This document shows, piece after piece, positions 35,801 to 46,630 of a stretch of DNA of 64,000 nt; the first letter of the stretch is position 1; the number at the start of each line of letters is the position of its first letter. The DNA is taken from the NCBI GenBank assembly GCA_024195265.1, contig JAJLRJ010000001.1, positions 5,710,357 through 5,774,356 of the forward strand, written 5' to 3'. The stretch is from Dendrophyllia cribrosa. Lineage: Eukaryota; Cnidaria; Anthozoa; Scleractinia; Dendrophylliidae. Made by a program: the position numbers and the translations under genes. The notes under the pieces were generated by a model. It ran no database searches. It worked only from the letters and a program-made list of their open reading frames with translations, and had not been told where the DNA came from.

Positions 35801-37656
35801 GCCCGAAGTACTTCACACCAGCCACGCTTCCAACACCACGAGTAAACATTTGAAACGCAAAGTAGTACCCCAGCAACGTGGCACCCCAACACAGAGGGCT
35901 TTTTAGAACGTACAGCGACAAAACTCCTACAAGACCGACAGAAACCAAAAACAAGGCACCAGAACAGACCAGCAGCAAAAGTAGGTTCTTCCGTCCTGCC
36001 TGTTCTCGTTGTTTCCGGAACAGGTTGATGAAACTCTTTATATTTTCAGTGCTGAAGAATCGAACTGCGGTGTCGTTGGTTGTTCTGGGAGTTTCTGGCA
36101 CGCAGAATAGTGCCCAGACCCCAGCGAGAATAAAGCAGGCCAACATGAACCAGGTGGAGGGGATAAATCCAACGTTGTCCACCCACAAACCACTGGTCAA
36201 TTGGCTGATGACTCCAGCAAGGAAAATCTGCAGGTACATAACGGCTGTAGAAAAGAAATTAAATTTGTTATAAAGATTTACAACAGGACGCCCCCATGCA
36301 CAGTATAGCTTTTTTGTTTTGTTTGTTGTCATTTTTAAAAATATGTACTGAGGCCGTCAGCGAATGCGAGGTCTGGAATCGATGACCACACTTTCAACAG
36401 GTAAACTAAAACCAAAGACCGAACTTTTTAGTTACAATTTCTAAAACCAAGACTTGCTGTTAATTACATAAAAAGATTATGGTTAACAATTAAAATAAAA
36501 AAAGGGGTTACTTTCTGAAGAAACTATGGTCCTGCGTCGGTGGGAGAGTGAAACATGAAAGTTTGATTTTGTCAGCTGAGTAAATAAGGTTGGGGTATGG
36601 GTTTAAAAAGCCGACTTTTCGAGTGCCAGCTCTTCGTCAGAGCGAATCAAGGAATTGTGGGTTGTGTGTAGTTTACTTATATCAAGCGGTGGAGCTACGC
36701 TATTGGTGAAAACATGGTAGCATGAAAAACAATAACACCGACATTTTTTGCCTTAAGCAGTGCCGGCATTAAAATGTACGTATCAAAAATATAAACGACA
36801 AAGGCTTAACGCAAGGGAATAAAATTCAGCAAATTAAAACCCCACTGGAGAAGACGACGACAACGGAAATAACCTTAAAGTCTGGTAATTTGCCGAGGAA
36901 GCTTGCACTTTATCTAGCTCGGTCCTTTTAGCCTCACCTATTCGAAAAGCTCGCTCCTCCTCGCTTGAAATATCAGCTAAGTATGACGTTGTTCCAGCCA
37001 GCAAAACCGTTACGGATCCCGAAAAACCGCTAATGGCTGCGGACACGAAGAGGACGTACACAGACCACTCAAAATACATCACCAGCAAGGTCACGGTCAG
37101 CTCTAGGCATGCGCCTAAAGTAGCAACCTGCATGGCTGGTTTTCGCTTACCACCTCTGTCTGTCCAGGGTCCCCACAGAGGCGTCATTAGGAAGGAGGGG
37201 ATGGTCAAGAAGAGATTGTAAGCCAATACAATGTTCGAGGAGAGCGTTTGAACCTGAAAACGTCAACAAAACAAGAACTTTAGAGCTACTGTAACAACAT
37301 AACCCGTGTATAATCAGCTTCAACAAGAGTTTCCCTCGCTGGCTGTAGGAGACTACTTCTCTGTTCACATCAGCACTGAAACATGTTTAAAGCAAAAAAG
37401 GAAACGCCCTGGGAACCAAATTAATCACCTCAAGTTCCAGTTCCGATAGCTTTTCTGTCATCAGATCCTCGCCTCCACATCCCCCTCCCTGACTGACGTT
37501 TTGATACGGGAACCCTTTCATGTCGCTGACCCGTTGATATATGTATATACCAGAGACTGGAAAATACATTAGAAAGCCGTAGAAGTAAAAAAAAACTAAA
37601 GGCTCCACTGTTAAGTACTTTCTCCATGGCGGAATCACGGTTTTGGTTGACGGCAT
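26808..37656 (-). CDS. SLC46-family MFS transporter, copy 2, with altered exon 5 acceptor
   Basis: Exons (minus): 37429-37656, 36938-37253, 35699-36244, 28062-28145, exon 5 ending at 27293, and 26808-26955. The exons closely match copy 1 and keep the motif A-like GPWTDRGGKRKP, SYLADISSEE and PDPIIQGG. Intron 3 is 7.5 kb instead of 0.6 kb. Relative to copy 1, 644 bp are missing just upstream of exon 5 (junction 27486/27487), and this removes the acceptor used in copy 1. A CTAG|TTCAATTT acceptor at 27515 is in the right phase, has no stop, and would add about nine residues (514 in total). The copy could therefore still be functional, or could be a recent pseudogene. The last exon has a three-base deletion and a three-base insertion relative to copy 1, both in frame. 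Confidence 0.82.
27788..27982. repeat. 17-bp minisatellite in intron 4 (copy 2)
   Basis: About 11 copies of CGTAAGCGACCACCTCC, paralogous to 12600-12869. Copy number differs between the duplicates. Confidence 0.9.
28208..31611. other. Extra DNA in intron 3 of SLC46 copy 2, first half
   Basis: No counterpart in block A. It holds CCAATCA-bearing degenerate units at 28980-29110, a small hairpin at about 29172-29212, and the fold-back at 30269-30404. GGCCGGAATGG near 30772 and its complement near 30885 form another inverted pair. No gene was recognised. Confidence 0.5.
30269..30404. repeat. Fold-back (hairpin) repeat
   Basis: Arms of about 58 bp, ATTTGCCGGCC... GTCCGTATAGGAAAAAACTG, with near-perfect complements. 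The loop is GC-rich (CCCGAGGCCGCAGGCCGAGG). It belongs to the same structural class as the hairpins at 3871, 39188 and 43076. Confidence 0.88.
31616..34226. mobile_element. TTAA-target TIR element, 2.6 kb, non-autonomous
   Basis: Ends are GGTGGCTGGTACCAGTTTTC and the complement of GGTGGCTGGTAACAGTTTC, each bordered by TTAA (31612-31615 and 34227-34230). TTAA targets are used by piggyBac and Kolobok transposons. The open frames inside (for example 33782-34075 minus) show no transposase motif. Confidence 0.75.
34231..35104. other. Extra DNA in intron 3 of SLC46 copy 2, end
   Basis: No gene seen. A GGTCCGTACCG...ACGGAACC partial hairpin lies near 35020-35050. Confidence 0.45.
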
Positions 37657-38330
37657 CTGCAAAAGAAAAACGAAAACAAAAGCTATAGTTTAAGCGACTT
37701 TTCCAGAAACCACACAGCTCTTAACAATCTCTAATTTCATTGGACCTGGATATCACGCAGCTCTATTGTTTTCAGGGCTAGAGTCCATTGTTGTGTTGTT
37801 TGTTCTATTGTTTTCTCAGCAAATCAGAGAAGATCTTGTAAGATCTCTGTACTGCCCCGACTTTTCAGTGACAATAGTTTTTCAGTGAGAAAAGTTGTTA
37901 GTTCGTGGGTCTGTTTCTGAACAAGCGATGTTCTGACGTTCGAATTCTTAGTTTAATAAGCCACTTTACAGCTAAGGGTAACTTACATTTTTCGATTTTA
38001 AAAGACGAGACCAAAAAAGCAGTGAAGGCACACAGTGCATCTTCGCGAAAATCGAGTTTCATTTCACAGCTTTTCAGTGATGATGTTAACCTAGTTTCGA
38101 AGTTGTACAAATCCACAATGACGTGTGAAACCACGTATGGCTTAAGAAAGCGGGAAAACGGTAAAAACAAATACTTGACTATTATCCAAGAGCGAGCATC
38201 AGCAACTTCGGCAAAGAATAATTAGATATTATACGACACAAAATAGTTAAAGGAACAGGCAATTACGACCTCGTTCCCAGGGTCCTCTCCACTTTCAAAA
38301 TGGCCGACGACATATAGCTTTTTCATATAC
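35105..38330. repeat. Segmental duplication block C (5' half of the SLC46 unit)
   Basis: Matches 13110-16223 of block A, including exons 1-3, then continues into AGCTTTTT, which in block A is found after the 16.2-20.1 kb insertion. Confidence 0.9.
36598..36720. repeat. Dispersed repeat with CTGACGA...GAAA hairpin, paralogue
   Basis: Counterpart of 14540-14660. Here the core reads CTGACGAAGAGCTGG and GAAAAGTCGG, so the outer pairing has decayed. Confidence 0.45.
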
Positions 38331-38916
38331 AGTTGAACCTCTCTAATACGGACACCGAAGGGACAGAGCAAAGTGTCTGTATAGGAGAGGTGTCCGTATT
38401 ATAGAGGTCACCACGATGACGTCACTTTTAAGACTCCACTGACAGTTTTTGTTCAGTAACTAAAAACAGGCCCACACTCCTCTTTTAACTGCATCTAAAT
38501 TGATTAATACAGTATACAGCATAGAGACACTGTCTATCAGTAGTGTATTACATTGCATTAAAAATTCTCAGCTACATAAGGTATACGAACCAGTGTTTTA
38601 AAACGAACTACAACGCTCGGCAATGCTGCATGTGAAAAAGTAATATAAAGTACAATTCTGAAAACGTCTTTCGATATATGTTTGTGACCACAGACAGGAA
38701 ATTCAGTGTATAGTACTCAAACCACAGGAGTGTCTGTAATAAAGAGGTTAAGTTTATATGAATTTGCTCTCTGGGGCCAAGATTTAGTGTCCGTTGTCCG
38801 TATTAGAGAGGGTTTTTTTAAAGAAAATATGTGAGAATTTTGTCGGGACATAGGAAACTGTCCGTAATAAAGAGGTGTCCGTATTAGAGAGGTGTCCGTA
38901 AGAAGAAGTTCGACTG
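38330..38916. mobile_element. TIR MITE, 587 bp
   Basis: Starts CAGTTGAACCTCTCTAATAC and ends with the complement (CGACTG), flanked by TATA on both sides. GGACACC-type subterminal words (GTCCGTATTAGAGAGG) are repeated near both ends. It resembles the smaller element at 62888 and the transposon-like end at about 12890-12918. Confidence 0.8.
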
Positions 38917-38979
38917 TATATTTTTTCATATGTATAGCTTTTTCATAATTATAATAAACTGGTTCAAGAGGTAGTTCAT

Positions 38980-39046
38980 CGTTTTATTACTACAGCTCTG
39001 TTTCGTATGGCCAAAAGATGACCACACTCATCAGGTAATATCAACG
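38980..39046 (-). ncRNA. Type I hammerhead ribozyme
   Basis: All conserved core blocks are present on the minus strand: CTGATGA (39034-39028), helix II GTGTGGTC/GGCCATAC with a 7-nt loop, and GAAA (39004-39001). Helix III is ACAG-AG-CTGT and position 17 is A (38991). Helix I is TATTAC/GTAATA (39040-39035 with 38990-38985), extended past a small internal loop by CGTT/AACG. Predicted self-cleavage is between 38991 and 38990 after G-U-A. A very short helix III is typical of hammerheads in Penelope-like retroelement terminal repeats, so this is probably a PLE-derived sequence. Activity is not proven. Confidence 0.85.
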
Positions 39047-39187
39047 CTTGACCGTTAAATTACAATAACTGGCTATATAAGCGGGAATACGGTTGCTATG
39101 AAATATAAAAACAGCGTTATTTTATCATGTAAATTATGTGATTGCTATTTATAATTTGGAAGATTGTGTTACTTTATTAGTAGTAGA

Positions 39188-39283
39188 CAAAATATGAGCG
39201 GGAGATCTGTATGGGCCTTTACAATGGCGAGCCAAAGACTCGCCATTGTAAACGCCCATACAGATCGGACGCGAATATTTTAT
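39188..39283. repeat. Fold-back (hairpin) repeat
   Basis: Arms of about 45 bp: GATCTGTATGGGC, TTTACAATGGCGAG and complements, with a CCAAAGA centre. Confidence 0.85.
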
Positions 39284-39662
39284 CCTACTTGTGAATTGAA
39301 AACAATAAACTGAATGCAAAGTATTGTTATGCGATTCGGTAATTGGACATACATGCCAAAATGCTGTACGTCCCACAGGAGAGTGCCTGGGACAATAATT
39401 GAATTATTAATAATTTTCAATCACTACCAAACCGTGAGAATGGCAACAGCTCGTTTTCGTCCTCCAAAAACTGAAGAGGAAGAAATGTCCTTACTGCCTG
39501 AAACAGTATCTACAAATACCGAATACAATACAAAATGGGCGGTGAACGTTTTTACTGCCTGGCAGAATACGAGAATGAACAAAAAAGCTCAGTTGGAACC
39601 TACTTGAGTCAACTAATGTCGAGGATCTGTCAGTCCCGCTGGAGCACATGTCCGCAAACAGT
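39284..39662. other. Gap, no firm gene
   Basis: A plus-strand frame at 39314-39607 (97 residues, rich in Glu and Thr) has no family match I recognise and no clear splice context. Left uncalled. Confidence 0.35.
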
Positions 39663-39666
39663 TTAA

Positions 39667-40877
39667 GGTGGTATCTGGCGGCTAAAGAGACTTTCTTGGA
39701 TTGTAGCGATTTTTTTACAGGTCAAAGATAATTTTTAAAAAAATGCGTACACCAAATTTTAGGCCAGGATAACAAAACCCTTTTGAGATATGGACAAGCA
39801 AAGTTTCGTTTCTAAGACTGTTTTAGCGGTAAAAATACGAACACCATACTGCGTTAACTGCAGTTGCGTCCTGCTGCGGATCTCCCCAAGGATGGCCTTG
39901 TTGACAGCTCGATCAAATAGAACCGTTTAATTTGATCAAAGAATCGACAACATTTAGAACAACAGGTCTGTTATATCTTTATTTTGATCTAAAAGGAAAA
40001 ATATCTCAGGCACGTACTTGGGGTAGACTTATTCTAAATCTGGAATGAAACGCTTTTAGGGACAAGCAGGATTTGTGCTAGGCCTGTCACCTCGGAGAGG
40101 GAAGCATCTGCATGTGATTTCACTCCTTGGCGCGGGCTCCGGCGCGGGCTAACATTTGTAAGTGTTACTTGAAATCTCTCGAAGATCCCTTCATCTCTCA
40201 GTTCCCGCTCTACATCTTTAGCACTTTTAACTGTTTTTCCACCAGGGTTTATGTAGCGGAAGTAAACTTTCACTCCCGATAAAGACGATCGTTTGTCCTG
40301 TGTTATTGTCTAGCCAGCTTCCTTCGACTTATCAAAATCTAGCACTATTCTCGACTGCGAGCCTGAACCACGAGTCTCGTTACCCTTTTCTGACTTCTCC
40401 TTCGTCATGTGCAATCGCTTTTTCAGTGGCATCACTTCAACTTTTTCCTTTTTTAAACTATTCGCTCTGATCTACGCGCATTTTCTTCGATCACACGTTT
40501 CTTCTGTTTGATTTCTCACATTTCACGCCATCACACTGTTGGGGTTCTGTTGCGGGTTCCGTTGCTATGCAGAGGTGTCATTGTTTACAATCGCCTCTTC
40601 TGATTGATTTCGCGGGGGAAAAAAGCACCCCGTAAAAGGAAAGAAGGCCCCAAAATTGGGCCATTTTCGACGTTTTACCGCTGGAAACTATTAATTTGAG
40701 TGACAGTTTTTTAGGTGCTAATTTCACACCTTTTTGACAGGAAATTGAAAATTTTTATTTTAAAATCGGATTCTACATTAAAATTAACTTAGGGAAAATG
40801 CAATCAGGAATTGAAATTAAGTCGATAACATTTTAAAAAGGGCCTATTTAAGACGTATCTGACTGGTAAATACCACC
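39667..40877. mobile_element. TTAA-target TIR element, 1.2 kb, carrying an MBD-like frame
   Basis: Bordered by TTAA (39663-39666, 40878-40881). Ends start GGTGGTATCTGG and GGTGGTATTTACC, a short imperfect TIR. There is no transposase, so it is non-autonomous. It holds the reading frame at 40034-40432. Confidence 0.7.
40034..40432 (-). pseudogene. MBD (methyl-CpG-binding)-like domain frame with one internal stop
   Basis: From ATG 40432 a basic, Ser/Lys-rich leader runs 40 codons to a TAG at 40310-40312. The same frame then continues 91 codons. Around the stop and after it the pattern AG-stop-TITQDKRSS, GVKVYFRYINPGGKTV and SAKDVER follows the MBD fold: Trp at the stop position, KVYF.YI.P.GK, S..DVER.L. 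The stop is where the conserved Trp codon would be, so one point change is the likely cause (inference). MBD proteins bind methylated CpG in chromatin. Placement inside a TTAA element suggests capture by, or ancestry within, the transposon. Confidence 0.6.
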
Positions 40878-41156
40878 TTAAACTTCGATTCTGGCTCAGC
40901 AAATTCATTTGTGAAGTGGTGAAGCAAACCGGGGAACGCTACCCTCCTAAGACGCTGTACCTACTTGTTTAGGCGGAAATGGCGTTTAACATACTGTAGA
41001 AAAGTGATAGGAGGTAAAACGACATTCTTTGAAGCAATATTTCATCATATTTTGTGTTTATTTGTATGTTCCGAGAGTAAAGTTGACGGGTAAATGAAAT
41101 AAAATTCTATGACGAAAATATGTCCATTGTGTTTTTCATTTTAATCATTAGAGATC
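40878..41156. other. Gap, no feature seen
   Basis: Short AT-rich stretch between the TTAA element and the satellite. Confidence 0.5.
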
Positions 41157-42643
41157 TGTATCAAAAGTTAATGAATACTAATTAGCTGAGCAGGAGTTTG
41201 TATCAAAAGTTAATGAATACTAATTAGCTGAGCAGGAGTTTGTATCAAAAGTTAATGAATACTAATTAGCTCAGCAGGAGTTTGTATCAAAAGTTAATGA
41301 AAACTAATTAGCTGAGCAGGAGTTTGTATCAAAAGTTAATGAATACTAATTAGCTGAGCAGGAGTTTGTATCAAAAGTTAATGAATACTAATTAGCTGAG
41401 CAGGAGTTTGTATCAAAAGTTAATGAATACTAATTAGCTGAGCAGGAGTTTGTATCAAAAGTTAATGAATACTAATTAGCTGAGCAGGAGTTTGTATCAA
41501 AAGTTAATGAATACTAATTAGCTGAGCAGGAGTTTGTATCAAAAGTTAATGAATACTAATTAGCTGAGCAGGAGTTTGTATCAAAAGTTAATGAATACTA
41601 ATTAGCTGAGCAGGAGTTTGTATAAAAAAATAATGAATACTAATTAGCTGAGCAGGAGTTTGTATCAAAAGTTAATGAATACTAATTAGCTGAGCAGGAG
41701 TTTGTATCAAAAGTTAATGAAAACTAATTAGCTGAGCAGGAGTTTGTATCAAAAGTTAATGAATACTAATTAGCTGAGCAGGAGTTTGTATCAAAAGTTA
41801 ATGAATACTAATTAGCTGAGCAGGAGTTTGTATCAAAAGTTAATGAATACTAATTAGCTGAGCAGGAGTTTGTATCAAAAGTTAATGAATACTAATTAGC
41901 TGAGCAGGAGTTTGTATCAAAAGTTAATGAATACTAATTAGCTGAGCAGGAGTTTGTATAAAAAAATAATGAATACTAATTAGCTGAGCAGGAGTTTGTA
42001 TCAAAAGTTAATGAATACTAATTAGCTGAGCAGGAGTTTGTATCAAAAGTTAATGAATACTAATTAGCTGAGCAGGAGTTTGTATCAAAAGTTAATGAAT
42101 ACTAATTAGCTGAGCAGGAGTTTGTATCAAAAGTTAATGAATACTAATTAGCTGAGCAGGAGTTTGTATCAAAAGTTAATGAATACTAATTAGCTGAGCA
42201 GGAGTTTGTATCAAAAGTTAATGAATACTAATTAGCTGAGCAGGAGTTTGTATCAAAAGTTAATGAATACTCATTAGCTGAGCAGGAGTTTGTATCAAAA
42301 GTTAATGAATACTAATTAGCTGAGCAGGAGTTTGTATCAAAAGTTAATGAATACTAATCAGCTGAGCAGGAGTTTGTATCAAAAGTTAATGAAAACTAAT
42401 CAGCTGAGCAGGAGTTTGTATCAAAAGTTAATGAAAACTAATCAGCTGAGCAGGAGTTTGTATCAAAAGTTAATGAAAACTAATCAGCTGAGCAGGAGTT
42501 TGTATCAAAAGTTAATGAATACTAATTAGCTGAGCAGGAGTTTGTATCAAAAGTTAATGAATACTAATTAGCTGAGCAGGAGTTTGTATCAAAAGTTAAT
42601 GAATACTAATTAGCTGAGCAGGAGTTTGTATCAAAAGTTAATT
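41157..42643. repeat. 42-bp satellite, about 35 copies
   Basis: Head-to-tail units of TATCAAAAGTTAATG, then AATACTAATTAGCTGAGCAG and GAGTTTG, very homogeneous. Variants (GAAAACTAAT; TATAAAAAAATAATG; TAATCAGC) recur at 8- or 10-unit spacing, so blocks of units have been copied. 42 is a multiple of 3. Where TAATTAG becomes TAATCAG the frame stays open (42332-42529), but this is not a gene. Confidence 0.98.
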
Positions 42644-43075
42644 CTACTGTTTAATAATTCATCAACCCCAGCCTTTCCCTGCTACCTATTCAATCCCTCC
42701 CCGTGCTTTCAGACAGTTGATTTGTATTGGGGTTTACAGTTGTGTACATGTGATCTGAATACTGTGCTGGGATTGGTTTGCGCCCTCATGAATAATTAAT
42801 GAATTTTACAAGCATATATACAGTAGATAGGCTGAGCCTAACAGCGTCGCTCTCTGAACAGAAAGCCGATGATAAGCTTAACTAAGGTGAAAGGTCGGAA
42901 GCACAAGACTTTTTAAAAGATTGACGACCGACTATTTTTGAATTTTCTCAATTCTCAAAAACAGTATTACGCGACCGTCTGCACAGTACATTTAGATCGT
43001 ACAAAAGTTCACAAAAAAAAAAGAAATTCGAATAAATACACCTGTTGCGTATCAATATTGCAAAAAATACTATGT
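42644..43075. other. Gap, no feature seen
   Basis: Unremarkable noncoding sequence between the satellite and a hairpin repeat. Confidence 0.5.
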
Positions 43076-43131
43076 ACTTATTGACTAAGTGGGAGGGCCG
43101 GATGGGAAAATATTTGGCTCGAGGTCATGGG

Positions 43132-43167
<36 letters not shown>

Positions 43168-43219
43168 TCGAGAGCCAAATATTTTCCCATTCGGCCCGAC
43201 CTAACTTAGTCAATAAGTA
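43076..43219. repeat. Fold-back (hairpin) repeat
   Basis: ACTTATTGACTAAGT at the left and ACTTAGTCAATAAGT at the right. Arms of about 60 bp include GGGAAAATATTTGGCTC. The centre GGACCGAGCGCAGCGAGGTCC is shared with the hairpin at 4.0 kb. Confidence 0.9.
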
Positions 43220-43585
43220 TTTTATCATATGACCAAATTGGAGACAAAATAACTTGAAATCTTAACGTGCGAGGCCGTCCACTTTTGTAGTAGGGCCGTA
43301 CGGCTTTTTCCAGCCCCGCTCGCGCAAATGCGTATGGCCCTCATACGGGACTTTCATCAATGGTTTTGCAAAGAAAAGGTTCGCAGGGCCGTACGGGTGA
43401 GTACGGGTCATATGATAAACAAACATATTTGCATATTAAAAGGAGACGCGAGTGAAATTAGAACTATAAAATCTAAGTTTTGTTTTTTTTTTTTTTACAT
43501 AAAATCGCTTTTCAACCTATGTAATGAATGAACAAACACATAAAAATTGAGAACACAATCTCTTTCGAAAAATTTTATTCAAATC
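43220..43585. other. Gap, no feature seen
   Basis: Contains GCCGTACGG/CCGTACGG words. No supported gene. Confidence 0.45.
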
Positions 43586-45041
43586 TATGGTGGCCCACAG
43601 GTGCAAATCAAATTTATCTATCCCAGTACAAATATATGTTTGCCAGTACAAATTTCTGTTTTCCAGTACAAATTTAACTATCCCAGTACAAATATATGTC
43701 CCAGTACAAATATTTCAAAAATTTCCGCGGACAAGGCTTATGGCCAAACATCCTTGCAGAGAGGGACTGGGAAAAACAACTGAGTACACTGAAGAATTGT
43801 AAAAAATGGCTTTTCCGAGCGAGTTTTAGCGTTAATAGGTCTTTATCACGCGGTGGCCATGTTGACTCCCCGGAGAATAAAATGCTTTGTTTTTGTCCGC
43901 CCAACCTCGTTTTCAACTTTTTCACTGTGAGGCCGGGCGGCGTAAATCTTTTGCTTTTTATACAAAATGGCGGGGCGTGATAAAGGCCTATTGCGGCTCA
44001 GCAATCGAAACAAGCTTTAGTTTTTGCCCGAAATGTGGCATTGATCAACGAAGAATGGAATCTGCGTCGGGGCAGAAAAAAGCGAAGTTTTCCTTGCAGA
44101 GTTTTGCTGCCTTTAAAGCTCAAAAAGAAACAGAAAGGAGATCATCTTTCAGTGTTCGTGGAAAATCGAAGAAATCGCGGTTTGAAGAAACGCCCGTTAA
44201 CATCCAGGTCGGAATGAAGAAAGATTCGATCAAACGTGGAGAAACCCTTCCATTGAGAGTTTTGCCATATGTTACACCATCTAAAATACTGGAGGCAGCT
44301 ATAAAGAAGCACAAGACCTTCAACAAACGATTCAATCAGAGAGGTCATTACTTTCTTGTTTACCGAGATGGCAGTGAAGTGAAATGCATTCTTAGAGTCA
44401 AGTTGACTGTGTTTCAAAATATTTACAATGTCATTTGTTATATTAATCTTTCCTTGCCTTCCTACTTTGGGCTTAAAGCGATGTTTCACATGTGTTACTG
44501 GCAAATATATGTTTGTACATGTAAACCAACTCTAATAAACAAGCATTTTTGAATATTTGTTATACAAGCGTGTCGAGTGCATTGTATATATTGGTAAGAC
44601 ACGAGTAAGTCCTTCACCTCCCCTTTTAAGGAAAGGCTGAGCTGGATCAATAGCAACATACCCTGTTATTGATTTATTCTTCTTATAAAATTCATTATTT
44701 ATTCATAAGGAAACTCAAAACAAATGAAAATTTAACGAGGGTTTATAAATCCCAATACAGAATAGAGAGAAATTCTGTATCAAAAATACAGTATAGCTAT
44801 TGATACATAATACTAATAGGAATGCTAATAAGGTTCATCGCTGTTGTTGGCAGTCATGTTGATCAACAGATCAATTTTTCCAGTCCCTCTCTGCAAGGAT
44901 GTTTGGACCTAGGCTTTGTCCGCGGAAATTTTTGAAATATTTGTACTGGGACATATATTTGTACTGGAACACATATTTGTACTGGGACATATATTTATAT
45001 ACTGGGATAGATAAATTTGCATTGCACCCGTGGGCCACCGT
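43586..45041. mobile_element. Long inverted-repeat element carrying a gene fragment
   Basis: Left arm 43586-43775 and right arm 44874-45041 are inverted copies. Both contain several ~22-bp CCCAGTACAAATATATG units plus CCTTGCAGAGAGGGACTGG. The 1.1-kb interior holds a protein-coding fragment (43967-44552). No transposase is present. Target-site duplication not resolved. Confidence 0.75.
43967..44552 (+). pseudogene. Zinc-ribbon plus ubiquitin-like N-terminal gene fragment
   Basis: ATG at 43967 (MAGRD) is one base out of frame with the main frame from 43983, so a single-base shift near 43981-43985 breaks the start. The main frame has a CX2CG-type zinc ribbon (AYCGSAIE... FCPKCG), a basic Ser/Lys linker, then a segment (VNIQVGMKKD to YFLVYRDGSEV) like the ubiquitin-like region of cnidarian zinc-ribbon proteins that often carry a C-terminal HECT domain. 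Homology stops near residue EVKC and the rest (to 44552) looks like noncoding read-through. It is a captured or relocated 5' gene piece; original function unknown. Confidence 0.6.
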
Positions 45042-46630
45042 AGTTTTAGGAAGATTCACAGCATCTACTTTTGTAAATAACATGTAAATGTCTTTACCAC
45101 AAATGGGGCCGTTGAAACCCTGTAAATTAAATTTACATGTTTCAGTGGATCATGTAAATCAAGGTCAAAATGACGGAACTTTTTTTAAAGTTATTAAAAT
45201 ATTTTAGGGATCCTAGATAGAATAATAACCATAGTACTGGAATTCGAGTGTGGATTTCACAAAAGTAACTGAGAAATGCGCGAAATTTTGATTTTCCTTT
45301 CAAAAAATGACCTTTTTGCTATGATGTTAGGGTCAAATTGGGAGCCTGGTGACGAGTGAAATACTACAGTGTATATAGGCAAATGTCACCCAATTTTTTA
45401 TTATGTGCAAATGTCTTTACCACAAATGGGGCTGTTAAAACCCTGTAAATTAAATTTACATGTTTCAGTGGATCATGTAAATGTACCGTAAATAGTGATT
45501 TATGTAAGTGAGAAATTAGGAGGGCTATTGAAACTGTGTACAGTGCAGTCTCAGTATCGAACTTCTCGATAACTAGAACTAAAGGCAGTTTCCCCTGCTT
45601 CACTCTATTACAATTATTCGTTTCCCTCAATAACTTGAAATTTTAACAACTCGTTTTAAGGTGACTCGCTCGAAATGCAAAATGCGCTCATCTGTGACCT
45701 GGATGCAATTCCCCAACGGCAAACTTTTGGTCATAATTTCTTTGATTTTTACTCTATTGCAATAATTATTTTTGTATCTCCTAGTTGAATGAAGCATGGA
45801 TTAATAAATATGAACTGATTTTCTTCGAAATAAATACAGAAACCAAAATCTGGATTTGCGCAAACTCCTCATTTCCTATTGAGGCCCTCCTAGAAAAAAA
45901 TTGGTCCGTTTTATTTGGCTCAAAATTTGCGAATCGACTTCCTTTGATATAGTCTAGGTGGCCAAGTTACACAAAATTCGTCGGAACAGAAACGCTGCAA
46001 CAGAAATGCCGTCAACTTAGGAGCTTATTTCCACCCGAGGTGAAATAAATATTTATTGCGTCTCAAAAAATAATAATCATGGACACTCAACACCAAGAAT
46101 ATGTTGTATAGACATGCGTTATACCTTACAGCAAGTTCGATTGCGAATGCTACAAACCATTAAAATTTACTGACTCAGTCTTTAGACCAACACCCATGGC
46201 GAAAACGCGCTAAATATGTAATATTGCTCTCTTCTTAATTTTACCGACATTACATATTATTTTGCTCCTAAAACATACAACGACAAGAAACTGGTAGTAT
46301 TGGTACAACTTACGAACCGGTTTTGGTCACTGTAAGTGTTTTCCTGGTTCATAAATAACTTGTCGAAACTGCGGCATTCGCCCTATGTTCTTGCAGGCAG
46401 ATTTTAGGCTTCGTTGTATACGAATGGCAATGAAATTTGACAATTCGTCAGGGGGGTAACACCATACCCTGGGGTGTAGTTCTCAGGCATATATGCTCAA
46501 ATGGAGCCATTGTTTGTGAGCATTCGCCAATTGCATGTCAAGCATACTGTAAAGTCAATTCGGTCCCCTCTGACGAATTATAATTTGATTATAATTTGAA
46601 GAACATTTAAATAACATGTAAATTGTTTAA
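45042..46630. repeat. Direct repeat, copy 1 (of 45-50 kb triplication)
   Basis: 45160-46440 matches 47234-48750 in direct orientation and parts of 49771-52676 inverted. Short AAATTTACATGTTTCAGTGG blocks recur at 45128 and 45450. No gene. Frames such as 45364-45630 (minus) appear in both copies but lack recognisable domains. Confidence 0.85.

Noticed and set aside
41157..42643. Possible CRISPR array
   Set aside because: Units are contiguous 42-bp repeats with no unique spacers and the genome is eukaryotic. It is a satellite.
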